Part shown: in pieces, positions 35,807 to 43,900 of the stretch
How the letters are laid out: the number at the start of each line of letters is the position of its first letter
Position numbering within the stretch: the first letter of the stretch is position 1
Assembly (NCBI GenBank): GCA_001899635.1
Contig: MKVQ01000043.1
Span: forward strand, 124,001-188,000
Origin: Myxococcales bacterium 68-20
GTDB taxonomy: Bacteria; Myxococcota_A; Polyangia; Polyangiales; Polyangiaceae
Reading direction: 5' to 3'
DNA: 64,000 nucleotides
Position numbers and translations under genes: made by a program
The notes under the pieces: generated by a model
What the model saw: only the letters and a program-made list of their open reading frames with translations
Told to the model about the DNA's origin: nothing
Databases searched by the model: none

Positions 35807-35821
35807 TCGCAACATTCGCAA
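35807..35821. promoter_or_regulatory. Direct repeat TCGCAA-CAT-TCGCAA, candidate antitoxin operator
   Basis: Two identical hexamers spaced by three bases lie 30 bases upstream of the antitoxin start. Direct repeats fit binding by an excisionase-like protein. No other signal supports it. Confidence 0.35.
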
Positions 35822-36044
35822 TAACCGAAAGCCGCCGCGGTCGGCTGCCCGGACAGTCAGCCGCCGCCGATGGCCGAGCTTCGCCCTCCGGAAGCGCCCA
35901 ATACTGGGGCTCCTCCTTTGTCCCTCGCCTCCGACGATGGCACATATGGCTGAAGCGGCAACGCAACTACTGCACCAGCGTCTCGCCGACGATCGCCCCG
36001 CTCGCTTGGCCGATGAGCCGGCGCCGCGTCGGATGGCTGGATGA

Positions 36045-39000
36045 TCAGCCGCCCGTCGGCGGAGGCGTGCCCCCGGACGGTGGCGGTGGGAAGGGCGGCG
36101 CGATTCCCATCGGACCCATCGGACCCATCGGACCCATCGGGGACGCCGGCGCATGCGGCGGCGCCATCGGCGGCATCGGCGGTGGGCGGCGACGCCAGAA
36201 GCCGCCGGAAGCGAACGCTCCGAAGCCCCAGCGGAGCCAGCCCACGATCGAGAGCGCGAGCCAGAGCGCCCACGCGAGCATCGCCGCGCGATAGACGAAC
36301 ATCGGCGCGCTCACGGTGAGCGGCATCGCGAGGGCGGCCTCACTCCGATCGGTGAACCAGCGGAGATCCGTCGAGGTGGAGCGATTGCCGCTCACCTGCA
36401 TGTCGGGATGGCCGAGGAGCCCCTGATGCACCGCCGCAAGGAGGACGAAGAACGTCACCACGGTCGCGAGGACGATCGCGACCTGCCGGAAGTTGAAGGC
36501 GACCCATCCGAGCTCCCCCTTCTCGCGCCAAGCAAGGAGATGGAGCCAGACGACGACGAACGCTCCGGCGACGACGTTCACCTGCGAGAGCCCGATCGCG
36601 AGGAGGATCCACTGCCAGATGGCGAGCGGGGTACGCCGCATCGCACCGATCGCGACGGAGACGGCGAGGACGACCGCAAGGAGGCTCCAGAAGAGGACGA
36701 CCGGCCCGAGATGCGGTCCGCGGAAGCCGAGCACCCATCGCCCTTCCGGCATGGCGATCGTCGTCGTCGCGTTCACGCTCGCGGCGCCGAGGTCGACGGC
36801 AGGCGCCGTGAAGGCGAAGCCCATCGCGACCGGCATGCGCCACTTGATGGCCACGCTCTGAGCGCCGGGAGAGACCGGCAGCGTGACCTTGCGGCCCTCC
36901 TGACGGACGGGCAGAGCCTTTCCGTTGATCGCCACCGATTCGAGCACCGAGGCGTCGGGCAGCGTGATCGTGTGCTGCGCACCGCGGCTCGATCGGAGCT
37001 GCAACGTGAGCGTCGCGTCCGTCGACCGGACGCCGGGACGGAGGGCATACGTGCTCTCGTCGATCGTGAGCGTGCTTCCGGTGACGCCGTCGGGGCGGCT
37101 CAGCGAGAGCGTGGCCGTCTCCCCAGGCCAGGGCCGCCACTCGGGGAGCTTCGCGCTCGGCTCGGCGTGGACGACGGGCACCCCCGCGAGCTCCGCGTGC
37201 CACACGGGGCTCATGTCGAGGCGCCACAGCTCGGTCCACGACGTGGACTTCGGCGCCGTGAGGACGACGGGCGATCGCTGGTCGAGCACCGAGCGCCAGC
37301 TGATCTCGGGGGCCTGAGGCGGCATGTTGAGCTGCGCCTTGCCACCCGCGACGCGGACATCGGCCGTCGTCACCGACTCCCCTTCGAGAAGCGGGACCTC
37401 GAGGACGATCGCCGTGCCGAGGGGTGAGAGACGGACGACGCGGGTGGCGACCTGCCAGTCGAGACCGATGAGCAGCGTCCGCTCGACCCGCACGAACGGA
37501 GGCAGAAGGCCCGGCTCGAGCGAGACCTCCGAGTCAGCGCCACGGATACGTGTAAGCTGCAGATTATCGTCCGCGAGGCCGTCCTCGTGGATGCCATCGA
37601 CCCGCCAGCCCTCCGCTTGCGACTCGACCCGATGCGGCTTGAGCGGCAACGCGATCTGCACGAGCTCGCGATCGGGCAGCTTGCCCAAGGCCGTGACCTG
37701 GTGCCAGCCCTTCTCCACCGCGAGCCACACGCGGCCGTCCTCCGTGCGCAGGAGCGCGCGTGCGGGCTTGCCGTCGAGCAAGACGGTCTCCGGCGACCAC
37801 TGCGCGCTGCCGGGGAGCGGCACCGCGGTGGCTGCGCTCGCCTCGATCTCGACCCGCAGGTGCAAGGTGCTCTTCGTCACCTCGATGAGCATGCGAGAGC
37901 TGGATGCGCACGTCGGCGAGCATGCCGGCTTCTCGAGCATCCGCGAGGCGAGCTCGTCGAGCACCTCCTGCGGCGGCACCACCTGCGCGTTCGCCGTGAG
38001 GGGGAAGAGTGTGAAGAGGACCGCCACCGCGGCGAACGTGAGCACGCGCCGGCCGCCCTCGCCCGTACCTCCACGCGGGCGCACCGGCAGGAGACGGAGG
38101 ACGAGCGCGATCACGAGCAGCGCGCGAGCGATCGCCAGCCCTGCATTCATCGCCGGAGAGAGCAGGTACAGGTGGAGCCGCTGGCTCCGCTCGACCGGCC
38201 CGCTCCATCGAAGAGGGACCTGCGTGAAATGCCAGCGCGGTCGCCCGGGCCCCGTCTGGACCATCGAGCCCGGGTCATAGACGTTCGCGTTGAACTGGCG
38301 GTAGTCGGTCGACGCTCCACCGCCCGAACGGGTCCAGCCGCTCTTGCCGGCGCGTGCCGGGGGAAGACCCGAGGCGCTCGCTACCGGCGGCGCGTCGGGC
38401 TTCTTCTCCATCGCAGCAGCGCGATCTTCGTCCTTCGGGATCTCCGTGTTCTGCATCGGCGGCTGGGGCGCGGCTTCGGGCGCCGGCGTCTCCGCAGCAG
38501 CGAGGTCGTCGGCGCCGGACTCCGACCTGGCGCCGCCTCCCGCCGGAAGGAACGCTGCGATGCCCGCGTCGCCATCCGCACCTCCCGCGCTGCCCATCGC
38601 GAGCGCCGGGAAGAGTCCATACCGGACGTGACTGACGAGGAAGGGAATCGTGAGGAGCACGAGGAGCGCCGCCGCCGCCGCACGGATGCCACCGGCGCCG
38701 CGCCTCGCGAGGACCACGCCTCTCGTCGGCGTCTCGCCGGCCTTCTTCAGCGCTCCGTCGAGCGCGCGAACGAGCGCCTCGGCGATGAGCACGAAGATGA
38801 GGACGTACTTCGGTGCCCCCGCCTCCGGGAACGTGAGCGCGAACGTGACGAGGGCGAGCGCGCCCCACCGCGCCCCGAAGAGGCGCCAGACGCCGATCGC
38901 GAGGACGAGGCCGAGGAACAGCTCGAGCAGCGTCCAGTGTTTGATCCACGTCGACGGCACGTCGTCCACCCCCGTAGCGTGGACGAGGCGGAAGCCGGGC

Positions 39001-40388
39001 GGGAGATGAAGCGTCGCCGAGACGGAATGAAAGTCGTGGTTCCAACCGACGGCCGGAAGGTCGAGCGGGTCCGCGAGAACGCGGCTGTCCGCGCTCACGC
39101 TCAGCTCGCCCTGCCGGACCTCGACTCCGGTCTTCGCGGCGTCGCCTTCGAGGTGCGTGATGAACTGGTCCTTCCCGCCGATGGCGACGCGGCCGAGCAC
39201 GGTCGGCGGGAGCATCTCCAGCCGTGATGCGCGGCGGAGGTTGCCGCTCAGAGTGTCGCTCGCGGTGAGCCCGCGGCCGTCGAAGTCGAGCCACAAGGTG
39301 CGGTCGAGAGTGAGATGGTCCGGCGGAGGCTCCGCATCGCCACGCCGCTTCTCCGTGAAGCGCAGCGTGTCGTCGAGGCTGAGCGGATAGGCAGGAAGGC
39401 GCTTCCAGTCTTCGGGCAGCGACGTCTGCTGCGGGTCGATCGCCGACACGCCCTCGACGTCCACGAGCCGCAGGTTCGTCCGGGCATCGAAGACCCAGAC
39501 CTCTTCACCCTCACGCCACGGACCTTCGGGGACCGGGCGCTTGATCTCGTGGACGGGTCCCTCGCTGCGAGCGACGACCTCGATCGTCCACGTACCCGGG
39601 CGCGCCTGCACCCGCAGACGGCTGTCCGGCTCCACCCGAGCAGGCAACTGGCTCTCGAGCGCCATCGGCAAGAACCCCTTGGGCAGCATCTTGCCGAGGA
39701 GCACCTCGCGATTGCGACCGGCGACGTTGATCACGATGCGGGTCGTCAGGAGGACGGGCACCTCGTCGGCGACACGCCGAAACACGACGAAGTCGAGGCG
39801 CTCTCCTTCCTCCGCCGCGAGCGTCTTCTGAAGCCACACCGTTCCCTTCGCGTCGCGGTTCGGTTGATCGATCTTCTTGCCGCGGAGCGAGAGCTCGAGC
39901 AGCGCCGTCTGCGGCGGGATCTGGATCGACTCCGGCAACGAGTCCCAGGCGAAGCTCCCGCTGACGACGTGATCTCCCGGCTCGAGCTCCACGTTCGGCA
40001 CCCCGTCACGCGGAACCACGACCGCGCGCTTGCCGTCGACGGTCACGTCGAGCGGCCACCGCTTGTCGTCCCCCGGCAGCGGCACCGACCGACGCGCATC
40101 GGCATGCCAGATCTGCCTGAACGAACCCCGCTTCTCGTCGAGCACGAGATCGAGCCGCGCCGGCCACGTACATTGCGGCGCGCCCCCCGAGACGCCGTGG
40201 AGCGTCGGGCAGAGGTCGGCCTTTCCATGAAGCACCCACCCGGTCCACGGCCGAAGCGGCTCGGGTACGGCCTTCGGGTCCAGGGGACCTTCCGCGCGTG
40301 CGTCGGCTGCACTCAGTAGAGAGAGGGAGAAGAATGACAGCGCCAGCAGGAGCGCGCGAAACGACAGCGCCCGGACGATCTCGACCAT
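36045..40388 (-). CDS. Large multi-pass membrane protein of unknown function
   Basis: After a signal-like N-terminus (VRALSFRALLLALSFFSLSL then ADARAEG) comes a ~450-residue beta-rich extracytoplasmic domain, a group of membrane helices (LLELFLGLVLAIGVWRLF and neighbours), a Pro/Ala/Met-rich linker, a second membrane helix, a second secreted-type domain starting ANAQVVPPQEVLDELASR, and a final group of about six helices. The C-terminus is Gly/Pro-rich with a GPM repeat. The two halves have the same plan (secreted domain plus helices), suggesting an old duplication. The frame is open to 41345 but that part is antisense to a dehydrogenase gene; ATG 40388 begins the signal. It stands alone with no operon partner. 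1447 residues. Confidence 0.8.
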   Translation of the reverse strand: MVEIVRALSFRALLLALSFFSLSLLSAADARAEGPLDPKAVPEPLRPWTGWVLHGKADLCPTLHGVSGGAPQCTWPARLDLVLDEKRGSFRQIWHADARRSVPLPGDDKRWPLDVTVDGKRAVVVPRDGVPNVELEPGDHVVSGSFAWDSLPESIQIPPQTALLELSLRGKKIDQPNRDAKGTVWLQKTLAAEEGERLDFVVFRRVADEVPVLLTTRIVINVAGRNREVLLGKMLPKGFLPMALESQLPARVEPDSRLRVQARPGTWTIEVVARSEGPVHEIKRPVPEGPWREGEEVWVFDARTNLRLVDVEGVSAIDPQQTSLPEDWKRLPAYPLSLDDTLRFTEKRRGDAEPPPDHLTLDRTLWLDFDGRGLTASDTLSGNLRRASRLEMLPPTVLGRVAIGGKDQFITHLEGDAAKTGVEVRQGELSVSADSRVLADPLDLPAVGWNHDFHSVSATLHLPPGFRLVHATGVDDVPSTWIKHWTLLELFLGLVLAIGVWRLFGARWGALALVTFALTFPEAGAPKYVLIFVLIAEALVRALDGALKKAGETPTRGVVLARRGAGGIRAAAAALLVLLTIPFLVSHVRYGLFPALAMGSAGGADGDAGIAAFLPAGGGARSESGADDLAAAETPAPEAAPQPPMQNTEIPKDEDRAAAMEKKPDAPPVASASGLPPARAGKSGWTRSGGGASTDYRQFNANVYDPGSMVQTGPGRPRWHFTQVPLRWSGPVERSQRLHLYLLSPAMNAGLAIARALLVIALVLRLLPVRPRGGTGEGGRRVLTFAAVAVLFTLFPLTANAQVVPPQEVLDELASRMLEKPACSPTCASSSRMLIEVTKSTLHLRVEIEASAATAVPLPGSAQWSPETVLLDGKPARALLRTEDGRVWLAVEKGWHQVTALGKLPDRELVQIALPLKPHRVESQAEGWRVDGIHEDGLADDNLQLTRIRGADSEVSLEPGLLPPFVRVERTLLIGLDWQVATRVVRLSPLGTAIVLEVPLLEGESVTTADVRVAGGKAQLNMPPQAPEISWRSVLDQRSPVVLTAPKSTSWTELWRLDMSPVWHAELAGVPVVHAEPSAKLPEWRPWPGETATLSLSRPDGVTGSTLTIDESTYALRPGVRSTDATLTLQLRSSRGAQHTITLPDASVLESVAINGKALPVRQEGRKVTLPVSPGAQSVAIKWRMPVAMGFAFTAPAVDLGAASVNATTTIAMPEGRWVLGFRGPHLGPVVLFWSLLAVVLAVSVAIGAMRRTPLAIWQWILLAIGLSQVNVVAGAFVVVWLHLLAWREKGELGWVAFNFRQVAIVLATVVTFFVLLAAVHQGLLGHPDMQVSGNRSTSTDLRWFTDRSEAALAMPLTVSAPMFVYRAAMLAWALWLALSIVGWLRWGFGAFASGGFWRRRPPPMPPMAPPHAPASPMGPMGPMGPMGIAPPFPPPPSGGTPPPTGG
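36107..36142. repeat. 9-bp tandem repeat inside the membrane protein gene
   Basis: Four nearly perfect units of cccatcgga encode the Gly-Pro-Met repeat in the C-terminal tail of the 1447-residue protein. Because the unit is a multiple of three, copy-number change would keep the frame. Confidence 0.85.
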
Positions 40389-40905
40389 CGGAGCGCAGGC
40401 TACCATCGAAGGCAGGACATACGTTCCGGCCAGACGGAAGATCTGCTCGAGCGAGAAAGAACTTCCGCGCGCGGGTCCGGCACTACTCGACTCACGTCGA
40501 CGAGGCGGACGTCGACTTCCAGCGTTCCGCCCAGGAGCACCGCTCTCGAGCGCCCGAGCTTCTTGCCTCGACGACGTCGTTCCCCGCCGCACTACAGCGC
40601 CTCGTGATCGGCGTCGCCGTCGTGCGACGTCGAGGCCCGGGTGACGACCGATGCCCCCGACGGATGAGCCCGTCTCCTGCGACGAGGTTCCTTCGTCAAT
40701 ACCTGCTGGTCCAATTTTTCTGGAGCAGGCCACCGCGATAGTCACCACGATGGGGGAGAGAGAATGAGCCACAAGGCAACGGCGCGCGATTCCACCGGCG
40801 AGGTAGTGGCCAATCTGCACCGTATGCTGCGGGCCACTGGTTTGGATATCAGCGGACCGGGAATAAAACGGAAATGGCGCCCGCGACCGGCAAAGGAGCT
40901 GAACA
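40389..40905. other. 517-base divergent intergenic region
   Basis: It separates the membrane protein from the dehydrogenase pair. A short frame at 40764 has a good ribosome site (GGGGGAGAGAGA) and reads SHKATARDSTGEVVANLHRM before running into the dehydrogenase gene in another frame; it may be the broken end of a gene carried in with the pair. An A/T-richer patch (caatttttctgg, near 40713) is unlike the surroundings. Nothing else is supported. Confidence 0.45.
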
Positions 40906-41673
40906 ATGAGTGGAGGCAGATCCACCGGGCCGGCCCTCGACGGGCGGTCGGTACTCATCACCGGAGGCGGCAGCGGTATCGGCGAGGCATGCGCCCGGAA
41001 ATTCGCCGGACTGGGAGCCAAGGTCACCGTCGCCGATGTCGATGTCGATGCTGCCGCGCGGGTTGCCGCTGACACTGGCGGAACGGCATGGCACGTGGAT
41101 CTCAGCGAGACCCGGGCGCTCGACGCCCTGTCCCTGGACATCGACATCCTCATCAACAACGCCGGGATCCAGCACATCAACCCGATCCAGGACTTCGATC
41201 CCGAAACGTTCCGGCTGGTCCACCGGCTGATGGTCGAATCACCGTTCCTGCTGATCCGCGCGGCCCTGCCGGGCATGTACGAGCGCGGCTTTGGCCGCAT
41301 CATCAACATCTCCAGCGTCCACGGCCTGCGCGCCTCGGCGTTCAAGAGCGCCTACGTGAGCGCCAAGCACGCACTGGAAGGCCTGTCCAAGGTGGCGGCG
41401 CTCGAAGGGGGACCGCACGGAGTGACATCCAACTGCATCAACCCGGCCTACGTGCGCACTGCTCTCGTCGAGGCGCAGATCGCGGACCAGGCTCGGCTCC
41501 ACTCCATTCCGGAAGACGAAGTGGTCCGCTCGGTCATGCTCACCGAATCAGCAGTCAAGCGCCTGGTGGAGCCCGGAGAAGTGGCCTCGCTCGCTGCGTG
41601 GCTGGCCGGAGCCGACGCCGGAATGGTCACCGGAGCCTCCTACACGATGGATGGCGGGTGGAGCAGTCGATGA
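40906..41673 (+). CDS. 3-hydroxybutyrate dehydrogenase-like short-chain dehydrogenase
   Basis: The 255-residue protein is a classical SDR: cofactor motif TGGGSGIG near residue 20-27, structural NNAG near 82, and catalytic Ser-Tyr-Lys as SSVHG and YVSAKHA. The stretch SVHGLRASAFKSAYVSAKHA and the later PAYVRTALVEAQIADQA are close to 3-hydroxybutyrate dehydrogenases, which interconvert 3-hydroxybutyrate and acetoacetate with NAD. AAGGAG eight bases before ATG fixes the start. It overlaps the downstream hydrolase by four bases. Leu and Ala codons favour CTG and GCC more than the CTC/GCG habit of neighbouring genes, suggesting arrival from another high-GC lineage such as an actinobacterium. Confidence 0.85.
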   Translation: MSGGRSTGPALDGRSVLITGGGSGIGEACARKFAGLGAKVTVADVDVDAAARVAADTGGTAWHVDLSETRALDALSLDIDILINNAGIQHINPIQDFDPETFRLVHRLMVESPFLLIRAALPGMYERGFGRIINISSVHGLRASAFKSAYVSAKHALEGLSKVAALEGGPHGVTSNCINPAYVRTALVEAQIADQARLHSIPEDEVVRSVMLTESAVKRLVEPGEVASLAAWLAGADAGMVTGASYTMDGGWSSR

Positions 41674-42587
41674 CCGCATACAAGAGCCTCGACATACCTG
41701 TCAGGGGAGGCCTCCTGCGCACGGGCATCTGGGGTCCGCTCGATTCGGCGGCCCCGACGGTTCTGGCAGTCCACGGCATCACGGCCTCGCACCGTGCCTG
41801 GGCACTCGTGGCTCAGGCGCTGCCCGAGGTGCGCTTCATCGCCCCGGACCTGCGGGGCCGCGGCCGCAGCAATACGCTGCCCGGCCCCTACGGGATGCCG
41901 GTCCATGCCGATGACCTCGCGACGGTCCTGAAGGTACTCGATGTTCCGCGCGCCGTCGTCGCCGGCCATTCCATGGGAGCCTTTGCCGCGCTCGTGCTGG
42001 CCAACCGGCACCCGCAGCTCGTGGGGAGCCTGGTACTGGTCGACGGCGGACTCCCGCTCGACGTGCCGGCCGGGCTGAGCGACGAGCAGGTGGTGCAGGC
42101 GGTGCTGGGCTCGGCTGCCGAACGGCTGAATCGGGTGTTCGCGTCCCGGGAGGAGTACCTGGAGCTCTGGAAGCCCCACCCGGCCTTCGTCGGACACTGG
42201 AACGCGCTGCTTCACGACTACCTGGACTATGACCTTGCGCCCGACGGCGCCGGCGGCCTTCGCTCGGCCACCAGCTACGCAGCCCTCGCTGAGGACATCG
42301 CGGACCTGCACCGGGGCACCGCCCTGCTCCAGGCGCTGGAAGAACTGGCCCATCCAGTGCACCTGCTGCGCGCCCCGCGCGGACTGCTCAACGAAGAGCC
42401 GGGCCTGTACGCCCCGGACTACATCAACGCCTGGCGGGAGCGGCTGCCCCAGCTGCGCGTCACGGATGTTCCGGGAACCAACCACTACACGATCGTGATG
42501 GATGAGCCGGGAGCGGGGGCCGTGGCGCGGGCGCTTGCCGCTGAATTGGCCCTGCCGCCGAGCCTGGACGGAGCAGCGTTGGGCTAG
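41670..42587 (+). CDS. Alpha/beta hydrolase
   Basis: The 305-residue enzyme has the oxyanion-loop HGITASHRAW, the nucleophile elbow GHSMGAFAA near residue 104-112 and a final catalytic His in GTNHYTIVMD. A DLRGRGRS segment is typical of the fold. Translational coupling to the 3-hydroxybutyrate dehydrogenase suggests that it releases a hydroxy acid from an ester or oligomer, for example a hydroxybutyrate oligomer, but the substrate is inferred from context. It shares the CTG-richer codon pattern of its partner and ends four bases from the convergent TPR-like gene. Confidence 0.85.
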   Translation: MTAYKSLDIPVRGGLLRTGIWGPLDSAAPTVLAVHGITASHRAWALVAQALPEVRFIAPDLRGRGRSNTLPGPYGMPVHADDLATVLKVLDVPRAVVAGHSMGAFAALVLANRHPQLVGSLVLVDGGLPLDVPAGLSDEQVVQAVLGSAAERLNRVFASREEYLELWKPHPAFVGHWNALLHDYLDYDLAPDGAGGLRSATSYAALAEDIADLHRGTALLQALEELAHPVHLLRAPRGLLNEEPGLYAPDYINAWRERLPQLRVTDVPGTNHYTIVMDEPGAGAVARALAAELALPPSLDGAALG

Positions 42588-42591
42588 CGGC

Positions 42592-43704
42592 TCATCGAGA
42601 AGTTGGAAAATCCGGAGCTGCGGCTCGCGCTGCATCTACGGCTTGCGCGACGGTGCGGCCGACGCGGCTGGGGTGATACTTCGCGAGGTGGTTCTTCACC
42701 TGGCGGAACGAGACCCCCGCGAGCTGCTCGACGAGCTCGTCGGTCCTGGGCTCGACCGGATCGATACCGCCTTCCAGCAAGACGACGAAGTCGGCCAGAT
42801 CGCGAGCGAGCACGGCGCGTCGACCATCGCTGCCGAGATGAACGATGGGCTCCTCGTCGAGCGAGAGGGCCGGGTCGGTACGCCAGAACGCCACCACGCC
42901 ACCACGCGCATCGTCACCGAACACGCGGAGTCGGTCCGCCGCCACGGGTGCCCCCAAGGCGACAATCCGCGCGAAGGTCTTCTCGGGAGCTTCGAGCGCT
43001 GTATGGATCTCCAGCGCCGGATCGCCCTGGTCGACGTCGCGGAGCGCGCGCAACGAAGGCGGCATGATGCGTTCGCGCTGCTCAGCGAGCAGCGAGGGAT
43101 CATCGAACGCAGAGGTGAAACGCGGGTCGGCGCCGAGTGCTTTCACCAGCGTGGCGTCGGTGCGGATCTGATCGAGATTGGCGTACCCGTAGCGAATCGC
43201 GTCACGCACGCACGCGATGGATGCGTCGGCGTCGCCCAGCTCGAGCCACACGCCGGAGGCGTTGTAGAAGATCGCGGGGAACCGAGGCGCATTCGGCAGG
43301 CAGCGTTCGAGGTAGCGCCGTGCTCGCTCGGGCATCACGCCGAGGTGATGATTGTCATCCATCACCGCGTAGAGCGCGTTCTGATAGAGGGTGCCGTCGT
43401 GGTGTCGCGGCACCAGCGTGAGGAAGTCGTAGAAGCACAGCGCGTCGGAGAACGCGCCCTCGCAGAGCCGTCGGTGGGCGAACATGCACAGTACTTCGAC
43501 CAATCGGTACGCCGTGAGCTGCGCGTCGGTGGGAGGAGGCACGAGCCCGAGACGCTCTTCGTCGGTCAGTGCGAGCACGCTGCGCAGGTGCTGCTCGCTC
43601 TTGGGGTCGATGGACCGGCCGTACCTCGGGTCGGTGAACATCTCGCCGTCGCGGAGCGTCACGCGAATCGCTTCGGGCGAGCTCCAGATCACTTGCTCAC
43701 GCAT
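42592..43704 (-). CDS. TPR-like protein of unknown function
   Basis: The 370-residue protein contains FYNASGVWLELGDADASIAC then VRDAIRYGYANLDQIRTD, the pattern of a TPR pair capped by DPRFTSAF. An N-terminal all-helical part (QLTAYRLVEVLCMFAHRRL) precedes it, and the C-terminal half is mixed alpha/beta and unassigned. ATG 43704 is chosen because upstream codons are Arg-rich and include a Cys pair without family match; the frame is open to 43926. It is divergent from the PLD-helicase gene and convergent with the hydrolase. No enzymatic motif is visible. Confidence 0.7.
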   Translation of the reverse strand: MREQVIWSSPEAIRVTLRDGEMFTDPRYGRSIDPKSEQHLRSVLALTDEERLGLVPPPTDAQLTAYRLVEVLCMFAHRRLCEGAFSDALCFYDFLTLVPRHHDGTLYQNALYAVMDDNHHLGVMPERARRYLERCLPNAPRFPAIFYNASGVWLELGDADASIACVRDAIRYGYANLDQIRTDATLVKALGADPRFTSAFDDPSLLAEQRERIMPPSLRALRDVDQGDPALEIHTALEAPEKTFARIVALGAPVAADRLRVFGDDARGGVVAFWRTDPALSLDEEPIVHLGSDGRRAVLARDLADFVVLLEGGIDPVEPRTDELVEQLAGVSFRQVKNHLAKYHPSRVGRTVAQAVDAARAAAPDFPTSR

Positions 43705-43900
43705 TGGGTCGAAGGCTCCGCTCCAGCTAGAATTTCGTACTTCGGGCGCGACGTCCACTCCTCGCGCTCTCCGTGCGCGACAGGCCGGGCAGCGTCCGCG
43801 CGAACTGAAGGGACGCGCATCGAGGTCCAGCAGCCGAGCGCCCTCGTTCGTAGCCGACTGACGGGCCGACGCGGGCGCTTCATCGTAGTACCCTGCTCTC

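Noticed and set aside
40389-41345. N-terminal extension of the 1447-residue membrane protein
   Set aside because: The extra 319 codons lie antisense to a 3-hydroxybutyrate dehydrogenase, and a proper signal sequence starts at 40388.
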